From: Chrysopilus asiliformis
Taxonomy: Eukaryota; Arthropoda; Insecta; Diptera; Rhagionidae
Reading direction: 5' to 3'
DNA length: 64,000 bases
Assembly (NCBI GenBank): GCA_964034945.1
Contig: OZ035962.1
Coordinates: forward strand, 110,735,034-110,799,033
Shown here: piece after piece, positions 10,362 to 22,500 of the stretch
How the letters are laid out: every line of letters begins with the position of its first letter
How positions within the stretch are numbered: the stretch's first letter is position 1
Notes under the pieces: model-generated
The model's database searches: none
Seen by the model: only the letters and a program-made list of their open reading frames with translations
Told to the model about the DNA's origin: nothing
Position numbers and translations under genes: made by a program

Positions 10362-11826
10362 TAGTTGTTGTTGTGGGCTGCGTATTCACTTATTGTATTG
10401 TCACCGGTGTTATGTATGTACCAAATTTCAAGTCAATCGGTCATGAATTTTAAGCGACGCACGTGACACCCAAAATTTTTAAAATCCGACATTTTCAAAA
10501 TGCGAAAATTTGTAGGTGGGATAACATCCTATATTTTGAAACAAAATTTATTTACACAGTAATATCACATTTAAAGGGTGCAATTTTGGTCTAAGGTATT
10601 AAAAAATTTCACATTTTAATGAAAACTCACCCTGACAATTTAGTGTTAATAATTTTATCATTGATAATTATAATAATTAAATTTTGCCCTATGGCTATCC
10701 AACTTTAACCGCTGCGTTGGCATATTTTATCATTATTAATCTAGTTTTATATTCACGAGAATATGAGAATAACAACAATACGAGTGAGCAAAAAACAATA
10801 ACAATTCCAGCAACAGTGAACCGGAAATAGTCTCTAAACCGCTCCCCCCACCCCACCCCCAAACGAAACAAAGGTCCTGTAGGTGAAAAGCATCGTAAAA
10901 ATGAAACACTGCATAGAATAAGTAAATTATATGGCTGTTTACGTGATTCGTTTTTGTTTGATGAGCCCTTTTACGAAGGTAAGTGTTATTGTGTATTTTA
11001 GAAGGGAATGAGAATGGAAATGCGAAACAGGAACAAATGGGAAAAATGGTTAAACGCAGAGGATCTCGAGTGTTCCTCAGGACTTTAAGCTTTTGGGAAT
11101 AAGGTATATTTATAATAGACTACGAATAGGAAATAGGGGTAGATATGACGTTCCGTTTTTATATAAATATATTTTTGGATCTTATTTAGAAATGTTAACG
11201 TTGGCTTACCTTACCTGTCCACCTCTATTGTTCATCCTTTGTTGCGTGCTTAAGTAAATAGCAACTTTTTAATGAAGGATTTAATTAAATTTATTGTTTT
11301 CGGAGATAATATTTGACCAGTTTTACTAATTCGCTTTTACGACATTCGGTGCGCCATTAATAACTGTTGGCGGATTCAAGTCCCCCTCAATAATGAAGGT
11401 AACTGACTTTTAACTTCCGTAAAACATTCAATTATGAAATTTAATAACGAAAATCATAATAATTCTTTAAAGCATTATGCATAAAAAATTAAGAATAAAT
11501 CACCAGCCATATTCAACATTTATTTACCATTTTCAAGGTTTTCAATTCATAAAAATTCATAAAAGAACTTTTATTTTCATGATTTCAAGTGAAAAGCACT
11601 TTTCTGGCATCATAACGGTATTATCCCACATAAGTTCAAATGGTCTGAAAATCGAGCTTAAAATGATAAATGGGAATTTTTCATTGGTGAGAGAGACCTA
11701 AATATACGTGTGAAAAGACAGTGACACAAAAAATTTCATAACATAATTAAACTTAGCAATAAAGCGAGTTCTCGAATTTAAAACCAAGTAGGCGAAAAAT
11801 TTACGTTTGTCTGTCGAAATTCGTAC
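10362..11826. other. Unassigned DNA
   Basis: No gene recognised. The first 150 bp contain AAATTTCAAGTCAATCGGTC, a phrase common to Helitron-like repeats. The rest is AT-rich without structure. Confidence 0.45.
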
Positions 11827-12609
11827 CCTAAATGCTGAAACACATAGGACTGCAAAGTCGACTGTGACTGCGACTGCGGCGTCAAGTTTGACATCGAAAA
11901 ATTTAGCGACCACACTCAGAAAAATGGAAGCTAACTCGACGACCTACACACGGCGTAATTGGCCTCGGGCAGGCGCGCGTTCGCCTGCATGTGGGCAAGT
12001 AAAACTGAGTTGACCTGTGGTCGGAGAAATTCTGAAATTAAGCCACCAGCAGGTGAAGTAGGGCATTGGGAGCTGCACGAGTTGACTTTAGATAGGTTAA
12101 CTCTGACCGCTAGCTGGCTTACAGACACCTCTGTAAGGTCAGAGTTAACCTGACAAAAAGTTGACCCGGACATTTTTCTGAGTGCAGGTATTTACATGGA
12201 GTGACACACATGCCGACGTCGACTGTGACTGCAGCTGCGAATGCGACGTATTTTTTAGCCAAAATTCTAAATTCGACGTTGCGTCGTGGGGGTGCCAACG
12301 AAACTTTTAGAAAAAATCTGGGTTGACAATACCAAAACCTTTGTGCAATGTTCGTACAGCACTAGAAAATTTCTGTACATCAAATACACACATGAAATTA
12401 GTATTAATTTTCAAATCCCACAAGCATTTTTATTATTTTTCTTTAACACGATAGACAAATTTCTTTTACACAAATGTCAAATTTGTTGTTGTTGAACTGC
12501 TCGACGACGTTCCATGTGTTCCACTCCACGTTTCGACTGCGATGCCAATTGCGTAACCGACGGCACAGTCGACGTCGCAGTCGAACTCGCAGTCCTTTCT
12601 GTTTAGGCC
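11827..12609. mobile_element. TIR element with GACTGCG-rich ends, containing MITE-A1
   Basis: Left sequence AGGACTGCAAAGTCGACTG is matched in inverted orientation on the right by CAGTCGAACTCGCAGTCCT; further inward both sides repeat GTCGACTGTGACTGCG-like words. The element is interrupted by MITE-A at 11913-12184. No coding region was recognised. The exact ends and TSD are unclear. Confidence 0.5.
11913..12184 (+). mobile_element. MITE-A copy 1
   Basis: The 272-bp element has 14-bp TIRs CACTCAGAAAAATG/CATTTTTCTGAGTG and a CA dinucleotide on both sides. It is GC-richer than its surroundings. Near the right end is a perfect internal hairpin (AGGTTAACTCTGACC with its complement), containing an inner TTACAGA/TCTGTAA stem. 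The overlapping open frames on both strands come from its composition and show no known domain. Confidence 0.85.
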
Positions 12610-12773
12610 ATAAAGTTTTAAGAACAAACTTTGATTTTAATTTTTGACCAAACAAACGAGGACAAACATTAAATGTTTTTGTCAATTCGTCTAGTTTTCT
12701 GTAAACAATAAAAGAAAAACAACACTACCTGACAAAAAATAACTTTTTTGTGTTGCCTAAAATTTTACAATCT

Positions 12774-12915
12774 TTTTAGGATAATTTTTTGGGGTTTTTT
12801 TTCAAAACTAGAGCTAATCTGGCGAAACCACTTACAAATTCGGAATCAGCGAATTTGTAAGTAGTTTCGCCAGATTAGCTCTAGTTTTGAAAAAAAATCC
12901 CCAAAAAAGATTATT
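12774..12915. repeat. Long near-perfect hairpin (foldback)
   Basis: Arms of about 60 bp (12781-12842 and 12850-12911) are inverted copies with very few mismatches and a 7-nt spacer GAATCAG. Arm words include CAAAACTAGAGCTAATCTGG. It is probably a foldback MITE; the TSD is not evident. Confidence 0.75.
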
Positions 12916-13016
12916 TTTTCCGAAAAATTTCCATATAAACCGAAAAAAATTTTGTTCGTGTTGCCGTGGATATTTTAATCTGTTTAGGGTAAGTTGACTG
13001 AATCTTGTCAATTGCA

Positions 13017-13273
13017 CACTCAGAAAAATGGAGGCTAACTCGACGACCTACATACGGCGTAATTGGCCTCGGGCAGGCGCGCGTTCGCCTGCATGTGGGC
13101 AAGTAAAACTGAGTTGACCTGTGGTCGGAGAAATTCTGAAATTAAGCCACCAGCAGGTGAAGTAGGGCATTGGGAGCTGCACGAGTTGACCTTAGATAGG
13201 TTAACTCTTACAGACACCTCTGTAAGGTTAGAGTTAACCTGACAAAAAGTTGACCTGGACATTTTTCTGAGTG
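13017..13273 (+). mobile_element. MITE-A copy 2 (15-bp internal deletion)
   Basis: Same TIRs as copy 1, with CA on both sides. It lacks about 15 bp (GACCGCTAGCTGGCT) in the hairpin region, which removes part of the left hairpin arm; the arm is otherwise intact. Confidence 0.85.
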
Positions 13274-14020
13274 CAGTTTCTCTATCTCACTGACATATCT
13301 ATCCTTTTTCTTCATTTTCACAATTTTCAAACCATTTGAACTTATGTAGGATAACACCTTAAAAATCATTGAGTTTTTGTAGGTACGAAAAAAATTTCAA
13401 CGAATTTTTACTGAATCCCAAAATATTTAGAACAAAATACATATAAAAAAAATAAAAACAATTTCTCCCCTATGCCAGCAAACAACCCCAGTTCTTGCAC
13501 AGAATTTCGTCAAGAGTTTTGTTTCTGATGGGTTTCTGTGAAGTGCACGATGTATTTTTGTTTAATGGTAAGCAAATATTGTCAGTACGATCAAGTATTT
13601 CTTTTTTCTCGCCCTTCACACAAAATACATTTCAAATCGTTAGTTCGGGGAGCCAAAATATAACCAAAAATAAACGAAGGAAGGTAAATAAACGAGACAT
13701 AACTTTATCAAATATCGGAGGAGACAAAGATTGAATTTCTAGGAATTGAAGTGGAGTGGAACTAGGATACGTGAAGAATAAAGATGGAGACTATTCTTGC
13801 AAAAAAAAAGTCTAGTTTTAAACTTTTCCTTTTTTTGGCCTCTTCCAATTTAGGGAATTCGGAAAGAAAAGATATCACCCAAAGTTTTACAAAAATTACG
13901 ATTTATGAAGAGAACTGAAACATTTGTAGGGTTTTTTTCACTATTACCAAATTAGAGTGTCGCTGTTCCCCGATATTTGTGTATATATTTAGTTGTGGGC
14001 AGATTTAACAAAAAAAATCC
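13274..14020. other. Unassigned DNA
   Basis: No gene or bounded repeat recognised. Confidence 0.5.
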
Positions 14021-14131
14021 AAAAAAGCATAACGAAATGACTTAACTTAGTGACCGATTTTATGGACAGCTTATAAAATGGCTCAGTAAGTTAAGTCATT
14101 TCGGACCCCTCCTCCCCCGTTATGCTTTTTT
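14021..14131. mobile_element. Foldback MITE
   Basis: AAAAAAGCATAACG on the left is complemented by CGTTATGCTTTTTT on the right, and further in GAAATGACTTAACTTA pairs with TAAGTTAAGTCATTTC. A 13-bp CCTCCTCCCCC-type insertion separates the two stem parts on the right side. Confidence 0.6.
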
Positions 14132-14225
14132 GCAATTTTTTCGTTGGTTCGTTTTCGATTTACACCATCAAAATTGTACTTTCCCATCTGAATGAGCTTT
14201 AGACCGTTTGGCTGACTATTTTCAA

Positions 14226-14600
14226 TCATACTAATATGAGTTGGTGTCTGTCTGTTCCTCTTTCACGCAAAAACGGCTGAACCGATTGTCTTGAAATTTG
14301 GCATGAGTGTCTGTGGTGGTTCTGGTTCCAACATAGGCATACGGAAAAACAGCGCGAGGGGTGGGGGAAGTAAGGGGAGGGGGTAAAGTGATTTCGAAAC
14401 TTAGTTTTTGCGCTATGTTACTCTTTCGCTGGGAAACTACTGAACCGATTGGCCTGAAATTTGGCATAGATTTTCGTCGGGGGTCCAGCCACAACATAGA
14501 CCCATTAAAAAGTTTTTAAGTTCTTTCCGGTTTTCTTCGTATTCTAAAACTTAGACAAAAAGCTTAACCCGGCAACGACTTGCATACGTTGCCGGGTTAG
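14226..14600 (+). mobile_element. Helitron-like nonautonomous element, family D copy 2
   Basis: It begins TCATACTAATATGAGTTGG after A and ends before T. The core TCTG run is short. The 3' end carries a perfect 12-bp hairpin AACCCGGCAACG/CGTTGCCGGGTT (14566-14577 and 14587-14598) followed by AG, different from the CTAG terminus of copies 1 and 3. Confidence 0.65.
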
Positions 14601-16336
14601 TACTACATATTTAAGAATTGAAGTAAGATTTAAAAACAAATTACCTTTTCATATAAAGTTTCCTGGAGCATATCAAAGCCAACAGGGACATTTGAATTGG
14701 ACACGAAAAATAACATAATCCATTTGGCCCTGAATTGAACTGCTGGAAAATTATGCTATTTGTAGTAGGTATAGGCATAGATAGCAGCATAATGGTATGA
14801 GGGAATTTTCTCAACATATCCAGTCAGTTTAAAACCGCAATACCGTTGGTACATTGGTAGACATCACCTTCATTTCAAATTACAAACATCAACCGGAATT
14901 CGTATGCTTCCTTTTATGTCCCAAGAGGAAGATATGTATCTCGTTGCCTGTAGGCTGGCTATGTACACCGAGGCAACCCGATTTGGCCTATACTGGCTGG
15001 TCTACTATATTTTGGGAATCAAGAACGACATGGGAAATTTATTCTGACCATCAACTTTCTGCCACTAATTTGCTATTCTGAAAGTTTTGGTTTTTTGCAC
15101 GAATAGAGAACTCTTGTCGAAGTCATGTCATGAATACATTGCAATCCATTTTGTTCCCGACGATTTAATTCCCAGTGCCGATTCCTCTATGGACCAGCCA
15201 TCAGGCGCATCCAATGGGGGTAAATTAAGCACACACGAGTCAATGTCGGAACAGAATATCGATTTAATATTATATATGCATACTGATGTGATATGTTATG
15301 TAATCGAATATGGCCTCGAGGGTAAATTCTTCGATTAGTTTTTGTTATTGTTTTTGAATTGCATATCCGCGCATATATTTATGTAGTTAAGTTTAATGCA
15401 TGATATCAAATATGGTGAATTTTACAACAAATTAATGTTCCCATAAATTTATATTGCTGATGTAAAGATAATTTCTAGAAATTCACCATCATTTTTGTGT
15501 AAAGAAAAACTCGTTGATTACTTGCTGACGTCGACATTTCCGTAATAAAAAATATTAACTCACCGCAGACACTCTTTAGTAACTTTTGTTAATAAGAAAG
15601 CTTACGTTGACATGTGATTGATGTCAATCACATCAAAGAGCTGAGCCAAAGGAAGTACTCGAAAGATAATAATGAAAAAGAAAGTATGAAAACATAAAGC
15701 TGAAATAAAATCGCTAGCAACTACTTTATGATGTGGCAAGGATAATGTCTATATGAACACTGAAAACAAAACCTTCATGAAAATTCCTTGATAATATAGG
15801 TTCCCTCTTTGGTTACTTTGTGCATTGATGAAATAATGAAAACTCTGATATGTATTTGAAAACCCTATTTATTCAGCTTTGACTCCATTTTGCAATCGAA
15901 AATATTCTTCATTTGAAAGATTCATATTCGAAAATCTACAATATGCCAGGATTCTCTATTGTTTCATACAAATATGTTCTGTGTAATGTTCTTCCCTTTA
16001 TTATGCTGTACAAAGGATTCCAAATGCATTCAATATTCTGACATTTCCTCAGGTAAGTATATTTTGGTATGTTTTCGATCACCACAGGAGCATGTTTTAT
16101 TATACGAATGATTTTTTTTTGTTTTCAATAATTTTCCTGTTCTCTTTTTCATCCTTTGAGTTCGGAATTGCTTATAATTTCACACTGCCATTCAATGTGC
16201 TCCCCAAAATTTGGAATTTTCATTAATTTTTGCTGTTGGTATGTGAAAGTATATCTCGTTTTACCAGCATATGTATAGTAGACTGAATTAAGTTTGTACT
16301 TTTAAATTTTAAATATACCTGTGCCTACCGAAAGTA
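14601..16336. other. Unassigned DNA, possible exon near 15.1 kb
   Basis: No protein was recognised with confidence. The stretch 15103-15321 has non-repetitive sequence with less AT-biased codons in one plus-strand frame and plausible splice signals (see findings). The remainder is AT-rich. Confidence 0.35.
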
Positions 16337-16572
16337 AGGGCACCAATCATGTATTCCGACGCGTCTCTGTCTTTCGACTTCGACGCAGCTTTTAACTCTT
16401 GACTTCGCCATATCTGCAGCTTGAAATTTCGCGGAATCGTCACTATGAATCTAAACGTGATTTTGACTGTCACTCCAGGAAATTTGAAGCTGCTGATATG
16501 GTGAAGTCAAGAGTCAAAAGCTGCGTCGAAGTCGAAATACAGAGACGCGTCGGAATACATGATTGCTGCCCT
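16337..16572. mobile_element. Foldback MITE with GACGCGTCTCTG arms
   Basis: Arms of about 100 bp are inverted copies: the left arm from AGGGCACCAATCATG, the right ending CATGATTGCTGCCCT, including TATTCCGACGCGTCTCTGT and GACTTCGACGCAGCTTTT words in both. The spacer is about 35 bp. Confidence 0.75.
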
Positions 16573-16700
16573 GATTTCAATAAAAATTCGATTTCCGAAA
16601 CATTTTGAATTGCACTCTAAAATCTTTTTCTTAAATTTTAAAGTGTAACACAATTTTGGAGTGAAAATTCAACATGTGGTGTAATTTTCAACATGCAATT

Positions 16701-16960
16701 GGACTAAGGCACTTGGCACACCGAATGCGTATTCGCACCGCATAACGAAAAAGTCCATACCTAACAAGCGATCTTATATCGTATGTCATCTACATGAGTT
16801 ATAATTTTGCAGAGGCCGCGATTTTGCGGAGACCCCATTGTTACGTAATACAAAATTAGAGCTCATGTAGATGACATACGATATAAGATCGCGTGGTAAA
16901 CTTGAACTTTTTCGCAAAGCGGTGCGAATTCGCATTCGGTGAGTCAAGTGCCTCAGTCCC
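16701..16960. mobile_element. Foldback MITE with GGACTRAGGCACTTG ends
   Basis: The left arm (GGACTAAGGCACTTGGCACA..., later GCGATCTTATATCGTATGTC) is inverted in the right arm (..., GACATACGATATAAGATCGC, then TGCCTCAGTCC). Arms are about 95 bp and share CACCGAATGCG. No coding sequence; the TSD is not clear. Confidence 0.75.
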
Positions 16961-17108
16961 ATCTTCAGGAAAATTTGTTGAGGTCCGGTAAGAATAGTGT
17001 GAATATTGTTTTTTTTCTATTTTTCTCGGGGAAAAATGGCATTAGCAGGCTTTTAGCAGGACTATGGAGGCGATAGCTCGACCTTTGACTCCGACTCCTG
17101 AAACTTAA

Positions 17109-17323
17109 ATGCCTGTGTTCACATGGAAGTAACTTCTGGAAGTTCTTCTGGAAGTTCTTCTGGAAGTTCTTCTGGAAATTCTTCTGGAAGTCCATGCTTT
17201 GCTGTTTTTTCAGAGTCATAACTTCTGGAAGTTAACTTCCAGTTCGTGTTTACACACGAAAAACTTCTAGAAGTCCTTGCTAGAAGCGACTTCTGCAAGT
17301 AAACTTCCCTGTGGACACAGGCC
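17109..17323. mobile_element. MITE with GGCCTGTGTCCACAGG-like ends and TTCTGGAAG repeats
   Basis: The left end GCCTGTGTTCACATGGAAGT is inverted at the right (ACTTCCCTGTGGACACAGGC). Inside are multiple CTTCTGGAAGTT words. The element is a foldback; the flanks (TAA/TTA) would fit a 3-bp TSD but are not certain. Confidence 0.6.
17130..17205. repeat. 12-bp tandem repeat TTCTGGAAGTTC
   Basis: About five to six head-to-tail units of TTCTGGAAGTTC, one with a point change, inside the MITE. Confidence 0.8.
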
Positions 17324-17527
17324 TTTAGAGTATTCAACTCCGACTCCGACTCCTAAAAATCTACAAAGACTCCTTCGGCTAAAAAATCATTAAATCACCT
17401 CAAATCCCTAAATCACATATTGTTTTTGGTTGCAAAATTTTGAGGTTTTACCTAATTAGAAGGACAACATTCCAATGGAGGTAAAATAAGCAATTCGGAG
17501 TTGGAGCCGACAAATTTTCTCCAGCCC

Positions 17528-17754
17528 GGATCGGCGAGGACGTCTGGTGAGATATTGTGGTAGGCCAAGACCCGAGACTGGTTCTGAGCAGAAAAAAAAT
17601 CCCTACTTCCTGTCAAACGAATTAAGAGTCTGTCCATAAAATACGTCACAATTTTAAAGGGTAGGGGGAGGGTGGTCTGCGGTAGAATTACGGCGGTGCT
17701 AAACTGCGGAAGCCTAAAATCAACATGTCGTATTTTCTGGACAGCCCCTAAGAG
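17528..17754 (+). mobile_element. LINE 3'-tail/MITE composite, copy 1
   Basis: The 227-bp segment is flanked by a 16-bp direct repeat AAATTTTCTCCAGCCC (17512-17527 and 17755-17770), a LINE-like target duplication. Its first part is a LINE C-terminus remnant (frame reads DIVVGQDPRLVLSRK, with a TGA where the second copy has W). Its second part is a 120-bp MITE (17629-17748) flanked by TAAGAG on both sides. Both parts occur in the same order at 19.3 kb. Confidence 0.55.
17629..17748. mobile_element. MITE-I (GGCTGTCCATAAAATACG type)
   Basis: The left end TCTGTCCATAAAATACGTC and the right end GTATTTTCTGGACAGCCCC are inverted repeats. TAAGAG flanks both sides (17623-17628, 17749-17754). The interior is G-rich (GGGTAGGGGGAGGG). 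The superfamily is not assigned. Confidence 0.6.
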
Positions 17755-17860
17755 AAATTTTCTCCAGCCCCGACTCTTTAACTCCCCTTTGAACATTGAC
17801 TGGCTCCAACTCCGACTCCGACTCCTAAAGCAATAATTTTGTCCCGTCTCCGAATACGAT

Positions 17861-19308
17861 TTTTTGTATGAGATTTAATATTGTCGTCACACTATCACAG
17901 ACCCTCCCTCTTGTCGAAACGTGTAGCATATGTTTTGGACAGGTCCTAAATTTCTCTTTAACCTTTTCATTACATTATGCACAATTTTCAAATCCATTGT
18001 TACCAGAATAACAAATCGCAATTGAAAAAGATTTTAACTAGATATTTTGATGCCCTTACAAAAATTTTATTCATAAATTATAAGAAATTGCGACATTAAA
18101 AAATTACGACGACGATCCCCACTAAGCTATTATATCTTGTACAGCTGCAATTTGTCTTCGTTATTCGTTTAAGAGCCCATACTAAAGTACAAATCAAAAT
18201 TAAAACTTATTTTATCACCGAGTAAAGAACATTTACACATAACGTCAGTATACCGTTCGGTACCCTGTGTAACATAAAAATTGCACGTATAATTAATCGT
18301 GGTGTCGCATACAAAGGGAATTTAATTTTAAAGGTCTTAGTTTTTTTTTTATGGCACTCTGCATAAATAATTATTCTGTTTTTTATTGCTCCATGACGAG
18401 ATGACATAAAAAGTTTCTTATTTTATTTAAATTTTTTGGATGGTGTAGATTTTCTTCTTGCCACCCCTTTTCAACTGAAGAATGTTGTGCTTTTTTTCGG
18501 TGTTGTGTTTTTTTTTCTTCTTCGTCAACGTTAAATTACACACATGCAAACATAACGTGTCGTATATCATAAGACATCATCCTTATTACTCCAGCTATAA
18601 TATTTTCAGCGTAACATACGAGTATAACATCGTCATCGTGATATGTTTGGGTATATAGGAAGGTGTTTCGAATCCACTTTTGCAGTTTGAGTTTTTGCGC
18701 ACCCAAACGAAACTTAATAAGATCTCATTTCGCCACAACCCCTGTAAAAATCTTTATCGTTTCACATACATTTTATGCCACACCAGAAGCGTCACCAAAA
18801 TATGTGGCAAACATTTTGATTTAAGTCAAGCTAATTTCCATCCACTTAGAATGGTACCCAAGTGAAAAATTCCAATAAAGTTTTCAATTTCAGTTACAGG
18901 ATGGTGAAATAGGAGAGGGCGAGGGAGTTTGTAAATGTACTACCCCGAACACGGCAATAGGGTGTGATATTAGTGATACTGCTACTTCTTCTCGTATAAC
19001 AATAATCATCCCTTTAAAGTTAACGTATCCGTATTATAGTGTTGTATCAGCGTATAACATTTGAGAAGAAACCCAATTTCCATGCATATTTCTGTTGTGA
19101 GTTAGGTTGGACGGAAAATTTTATTCATATTTGACTAAGATTTTCCACTTTAATTTATTTTTTTGTAGATTTCACTTAAAACTAATAATTATTTGTCAAG
19201 AAAATGTCTAAATTAACTTACAGAACTTAAATTTTGCAATCCCTGGCACTAGTTTCGTAAATTTTCATAATAAAAGTTATCTGCGACTAGAATAGGTTAT
19301 CATGATAG
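17861..19308. other. Unassigned DNA
   Basis: No gene seen. Near 17875-17945 there is a degraded piece with CGTCACACTATC and GTTTTGGACAGGTCC, similar to MITE-I relatives. The rest is AT-rich with occasional poly-T. Confidence 0.45.
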
Positions 19309-19465
19309 CAAGAAGGCATTGATCAGGACGCGAAGAGAATTGGGATCCAGAACTGGAGGAAATCGGCACGCGACAGGGACGTGTGGTGGGATATTGTGGT
19401 CGGCCAAGACCCGAAACACGTTCTGAGCAAAAAAAATCCCTACTACCTTTCAAACGATTTAAGAG
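19309..19465 (+). pseudogene. LINE reverse-transcriptase C-terminal remnant
   Basis: One frame reads RIGIQNWRKSARDRDVWWDI followed by VVGQDPKHVLS. The spacing W+..A.DR..W...V matches the conserved extreme C-terminus of many non-LTR retrotransposon ORF2 proteins. No RT palm motifs remain. The frame runs into the adjoining MITE. The identification rests on one short motif, so it is tentative. Confidence 0.4.
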
Positions 19466-19589
19466 GCTGTCCATAAAATACTGCACAATTTTAAAGGGTA
19501 GGGGGAGGGTGATCTGCGGTAGAATTTCGGCCGGCCGGCGGTGTTAAACTGCGGAAAATCAACATGTCGTATTTTCTGGACAGCCCCCC
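19466..19589. mobile_element. MITE-I, copy 2, attached to LINE tail
   Basis: Ends GGCTGTCCATAAAATAC and GTATTTTCTGGACAGCC, with TAAGAG at 19460-19465 and 19590-19595. Same junction to the LINE remnant as copy 1. It contains a GGCCGGCCGGCGG run. Confidence 0.6.
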
Positions 19590-19595
19590 TAAGAG

Positions 19596-22500
19596 AAAAC
19601 CATTTTACTGACAAAACTTAAACTTTGACGAGGCACGCGAACTTTTTAGCCCACTGATTAGGTTAGGTTGATGGGTAGTCCAAGACTAAACCCTTATGCA
19701 CTTATATTTAGATCATGCAGAGGGTCCACTCTGTCTAATATATTCCTAATTTGCAAAATTTTCATTTTCTTCGTATCTGTTGCAAAAAAATAAAAACATG
19801 CTTTAAAAGTGCCCCAAAAATTAAAAAAAAAGCCATAAATTTTTCCCCAAATTTTTTTTATAATTGTTTACTTTTCTTTCATTCTCCTTCGCCCTCTTTC
19901 AAACCGCTAAAGCAATTTTAATTGGGTTTTCACTCTCAAAACGGTCAACATCCAAGAAAAATGGTCGCCCTCTAAAAGTAATCTTGCCTCCTCTTCCCTA
20001 CAAACCACCTGTCTCCTGCATGGGATAACGTATACCTGGGACAACATTTTATTTCAGTTTTAGCTGGATAAATTAATCATGAAAAATGTTAAATCCATAA
20101 GCAGATCATAAATGATGGTTTTAAATACAGTAAAATTGTCTTCTTGATTCCAGGAAAATCAAAATAAATAAATAATATTCCGATTGCCTATTAAACAGCC
20201 TAGCTTCAAAGAACTGAAAAAGCTATGGTCAGCTGCATTTATAAAACATTATTTTCCTGCTAACCCAAGGAAGGCATTCAAGTTGAATCCATGTTGGCAC
20301 GTCGGTAGATTCCTTGCAAATACATCTTAAGCAACTGTTTTTTTTATTCTTTATTCTGATTTTTCTTGGAGATGCGGCAAGGTGCCCTTTTACTTTTTTA
20401 ACACACCATCCATTGAATAAAGGAATCACAAGGAACAACGTTAAAAGAAAAAAAATCCAAAATAAGAGAAAAACTCCAGTGTTCAAGCCGCAAAAAATCC
20501 AATTCTAAACGAGCTAAGGGAAAAAATGATTCTTCATATGATTAATGACAACCCTGGCAGTAATTTCCCTGTGGGTAAGTGCTCTTGCTTGCCTAACAGC
20601 CTGACTGCCTGCATTCTTCCACACCTAAATTCACCTAACCTAACCCGCCAACACATACGCATTATGTAAAGTGCGTATATCGTCATCATCCTCAACGTTT
20701 TCCGACCAACCTTCCACCCCCTTCGCATGGGTTCCATACGCCCGCACAGTTTCCCAAATCTGAATAAGGTAAGTATACGAAATACTACATCCACGCCCTA
20801 ATATTTCTCAAGGATTCAGGTTCGGTTTAGGTTTGAATATTAAAAGTATACTTTCCATTCACAAAAAAAGCGCAGAAAATAATAGAACATAAAAAGAAAA
20901 ACAGGAAAAAAACTGAAAAACAGGCGCTAGTACGGATATATCTAAGGGAAGTTACAAGTTGGCAGATGAGGAATATCTCAAGGAGTCGCTAAGATCCTGA
21001 AAGAAAGTAAGATGTGTTGTAAATGCCAGGAATGGTGGTTGTAAGTGGAAATGACACAAACTTTTGTTGTTCCGCAACAATTCTCGATGAGCGGCTTGAT
21101 TTTCCCTACTTACCGGATGGTGATGTTTTTTTTTTTCAAATATTTTCCCTAGCTCTATTGCGACTTTGTTCTGGTTTTCGGCTGTGGTTCTGGAACTGCC
21201 GAGACAAAGACGAATGTCGAAGGGTGGTTTGCCATTTTTCGTTCCGTGAAGCAGAGACGTACTTTACATGCATCCAAAAACATTTCTCTGTTTTAGACGG
21301 ATCCTTTCGAAAGAACGAACGAACGTCGGAAAAGCCATCCATTCTAGTCACAATCAACCACATATCCAACATTGACACCGCCGCCGTTCGCTACGGAAGA
21401 GGAAAAACCGCCGAAAAAAAAGAAAAATGTCTTCCTCTTCGTCACTTTTCTTACATTTACTACACACTTGGAGTCATTTTACATATGGACGTTTTTTTTT
21501 TCTTCATTCTTGTTTCCATTTTAGTTTCCGTCACTCCCATTTGGAGAAATTGAAAAGTAAATTCTCTAAGCTCCATATGTGTCACTTTGCCTTCAAGTAG
21601 ACCTTCTCTATGTTGAAATTGTAAATTGTACGCTAGGTGATCCGATATGTCATACTCGACATACGACCGGTACGAAACTTCGTCGTACATAATGTTAGTA
21701 AGTTTTTTGAAAAATTCGTTCTGACAGAGTAATGGGGTTGAACTGCAGTAAATAACGCAAGAAATTTCAACCCCAACTTTACAACTTGAGACAATTGGTT
21801 CTAAAACCGTCAGTACAATGAGATATTGTTGAGTCCCTGAGGATTAAAAATTTGCACTTGCAATTCAGGTTTACATGGAAATAGAATTGTAATGTCAGTC
21901 AATACTTTCTATCCACTATATTGAAGGGTACATATGTGATATGTTAATCAAACTGAAGTCAAGTTTAAAATTCTCGAATATCTAAATGTCTCTCTTCCCA
22001 CAATTTTCAATTTTTTTTTTTTTTGAAAACCTACGGTTTAAGAAGAGAGTAAGTTTTAATACAATAATATCATATGTTGTTCACAAAAGATATTTTAAAA
22101 TATTTATGCTTGTATTTCAATTGAAAAACTATTCCATATTTCCGGATTTCCCAAGACGAAATTTGTTATTGGAATTTCTCAGGAAAGTGAAAAATAATTC
22201 TTAAAAAAAATTAATTTTGAATTTTCCCGAATTTTTTACTCTACTCTACCCTTTTTACTCTACCCTTACTCTACTTTTTTTTTCAATACCAGTATGCCAG
22301 AGTTTCTCAACCTTCTTTCACTCGCGTCCCTTTTTTTGGAAAATCCAAGTTATAATACCAAAATTTTAAAACCAAAAATTATTTAGACTTAGAAATTTGA
22401 AGTAGATTGTTCAAATTCAATTGGAATTTTTTTACAATATTCCGATTAAAGTTTCCATTTCAAAAGTATTCTACTATAATAACGCTTTTATATCTCTCTT

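Larger units (their letters stand above)
17336..17860. repeat. GACTCC-rich repeat region hosting a LINE/MITE composite
   Basis: CAACTCCGACTCCGACTCC-type words occur at 17335-17356 and 17803-17826 and an inverted GGAGTTGGAGCCGA at 17497-17510. They bracket the insertion at 17528-17754. The identity of the host repeat is unknown. Confidence 0.4.

Noticed and set aside
16965..17337. Frames with repeated FQKN or EELP
   Set aside because: Translations of the 12-bp TTCTGGAAGTTC repeat in a MITE.
21023..21553. 176-codon plus-strand frame
   Set aside because: No domain or homologue recognised, contains poly-F from a T run, and one frame of this size is not surprising by chance in 64 kb searched in six frames.
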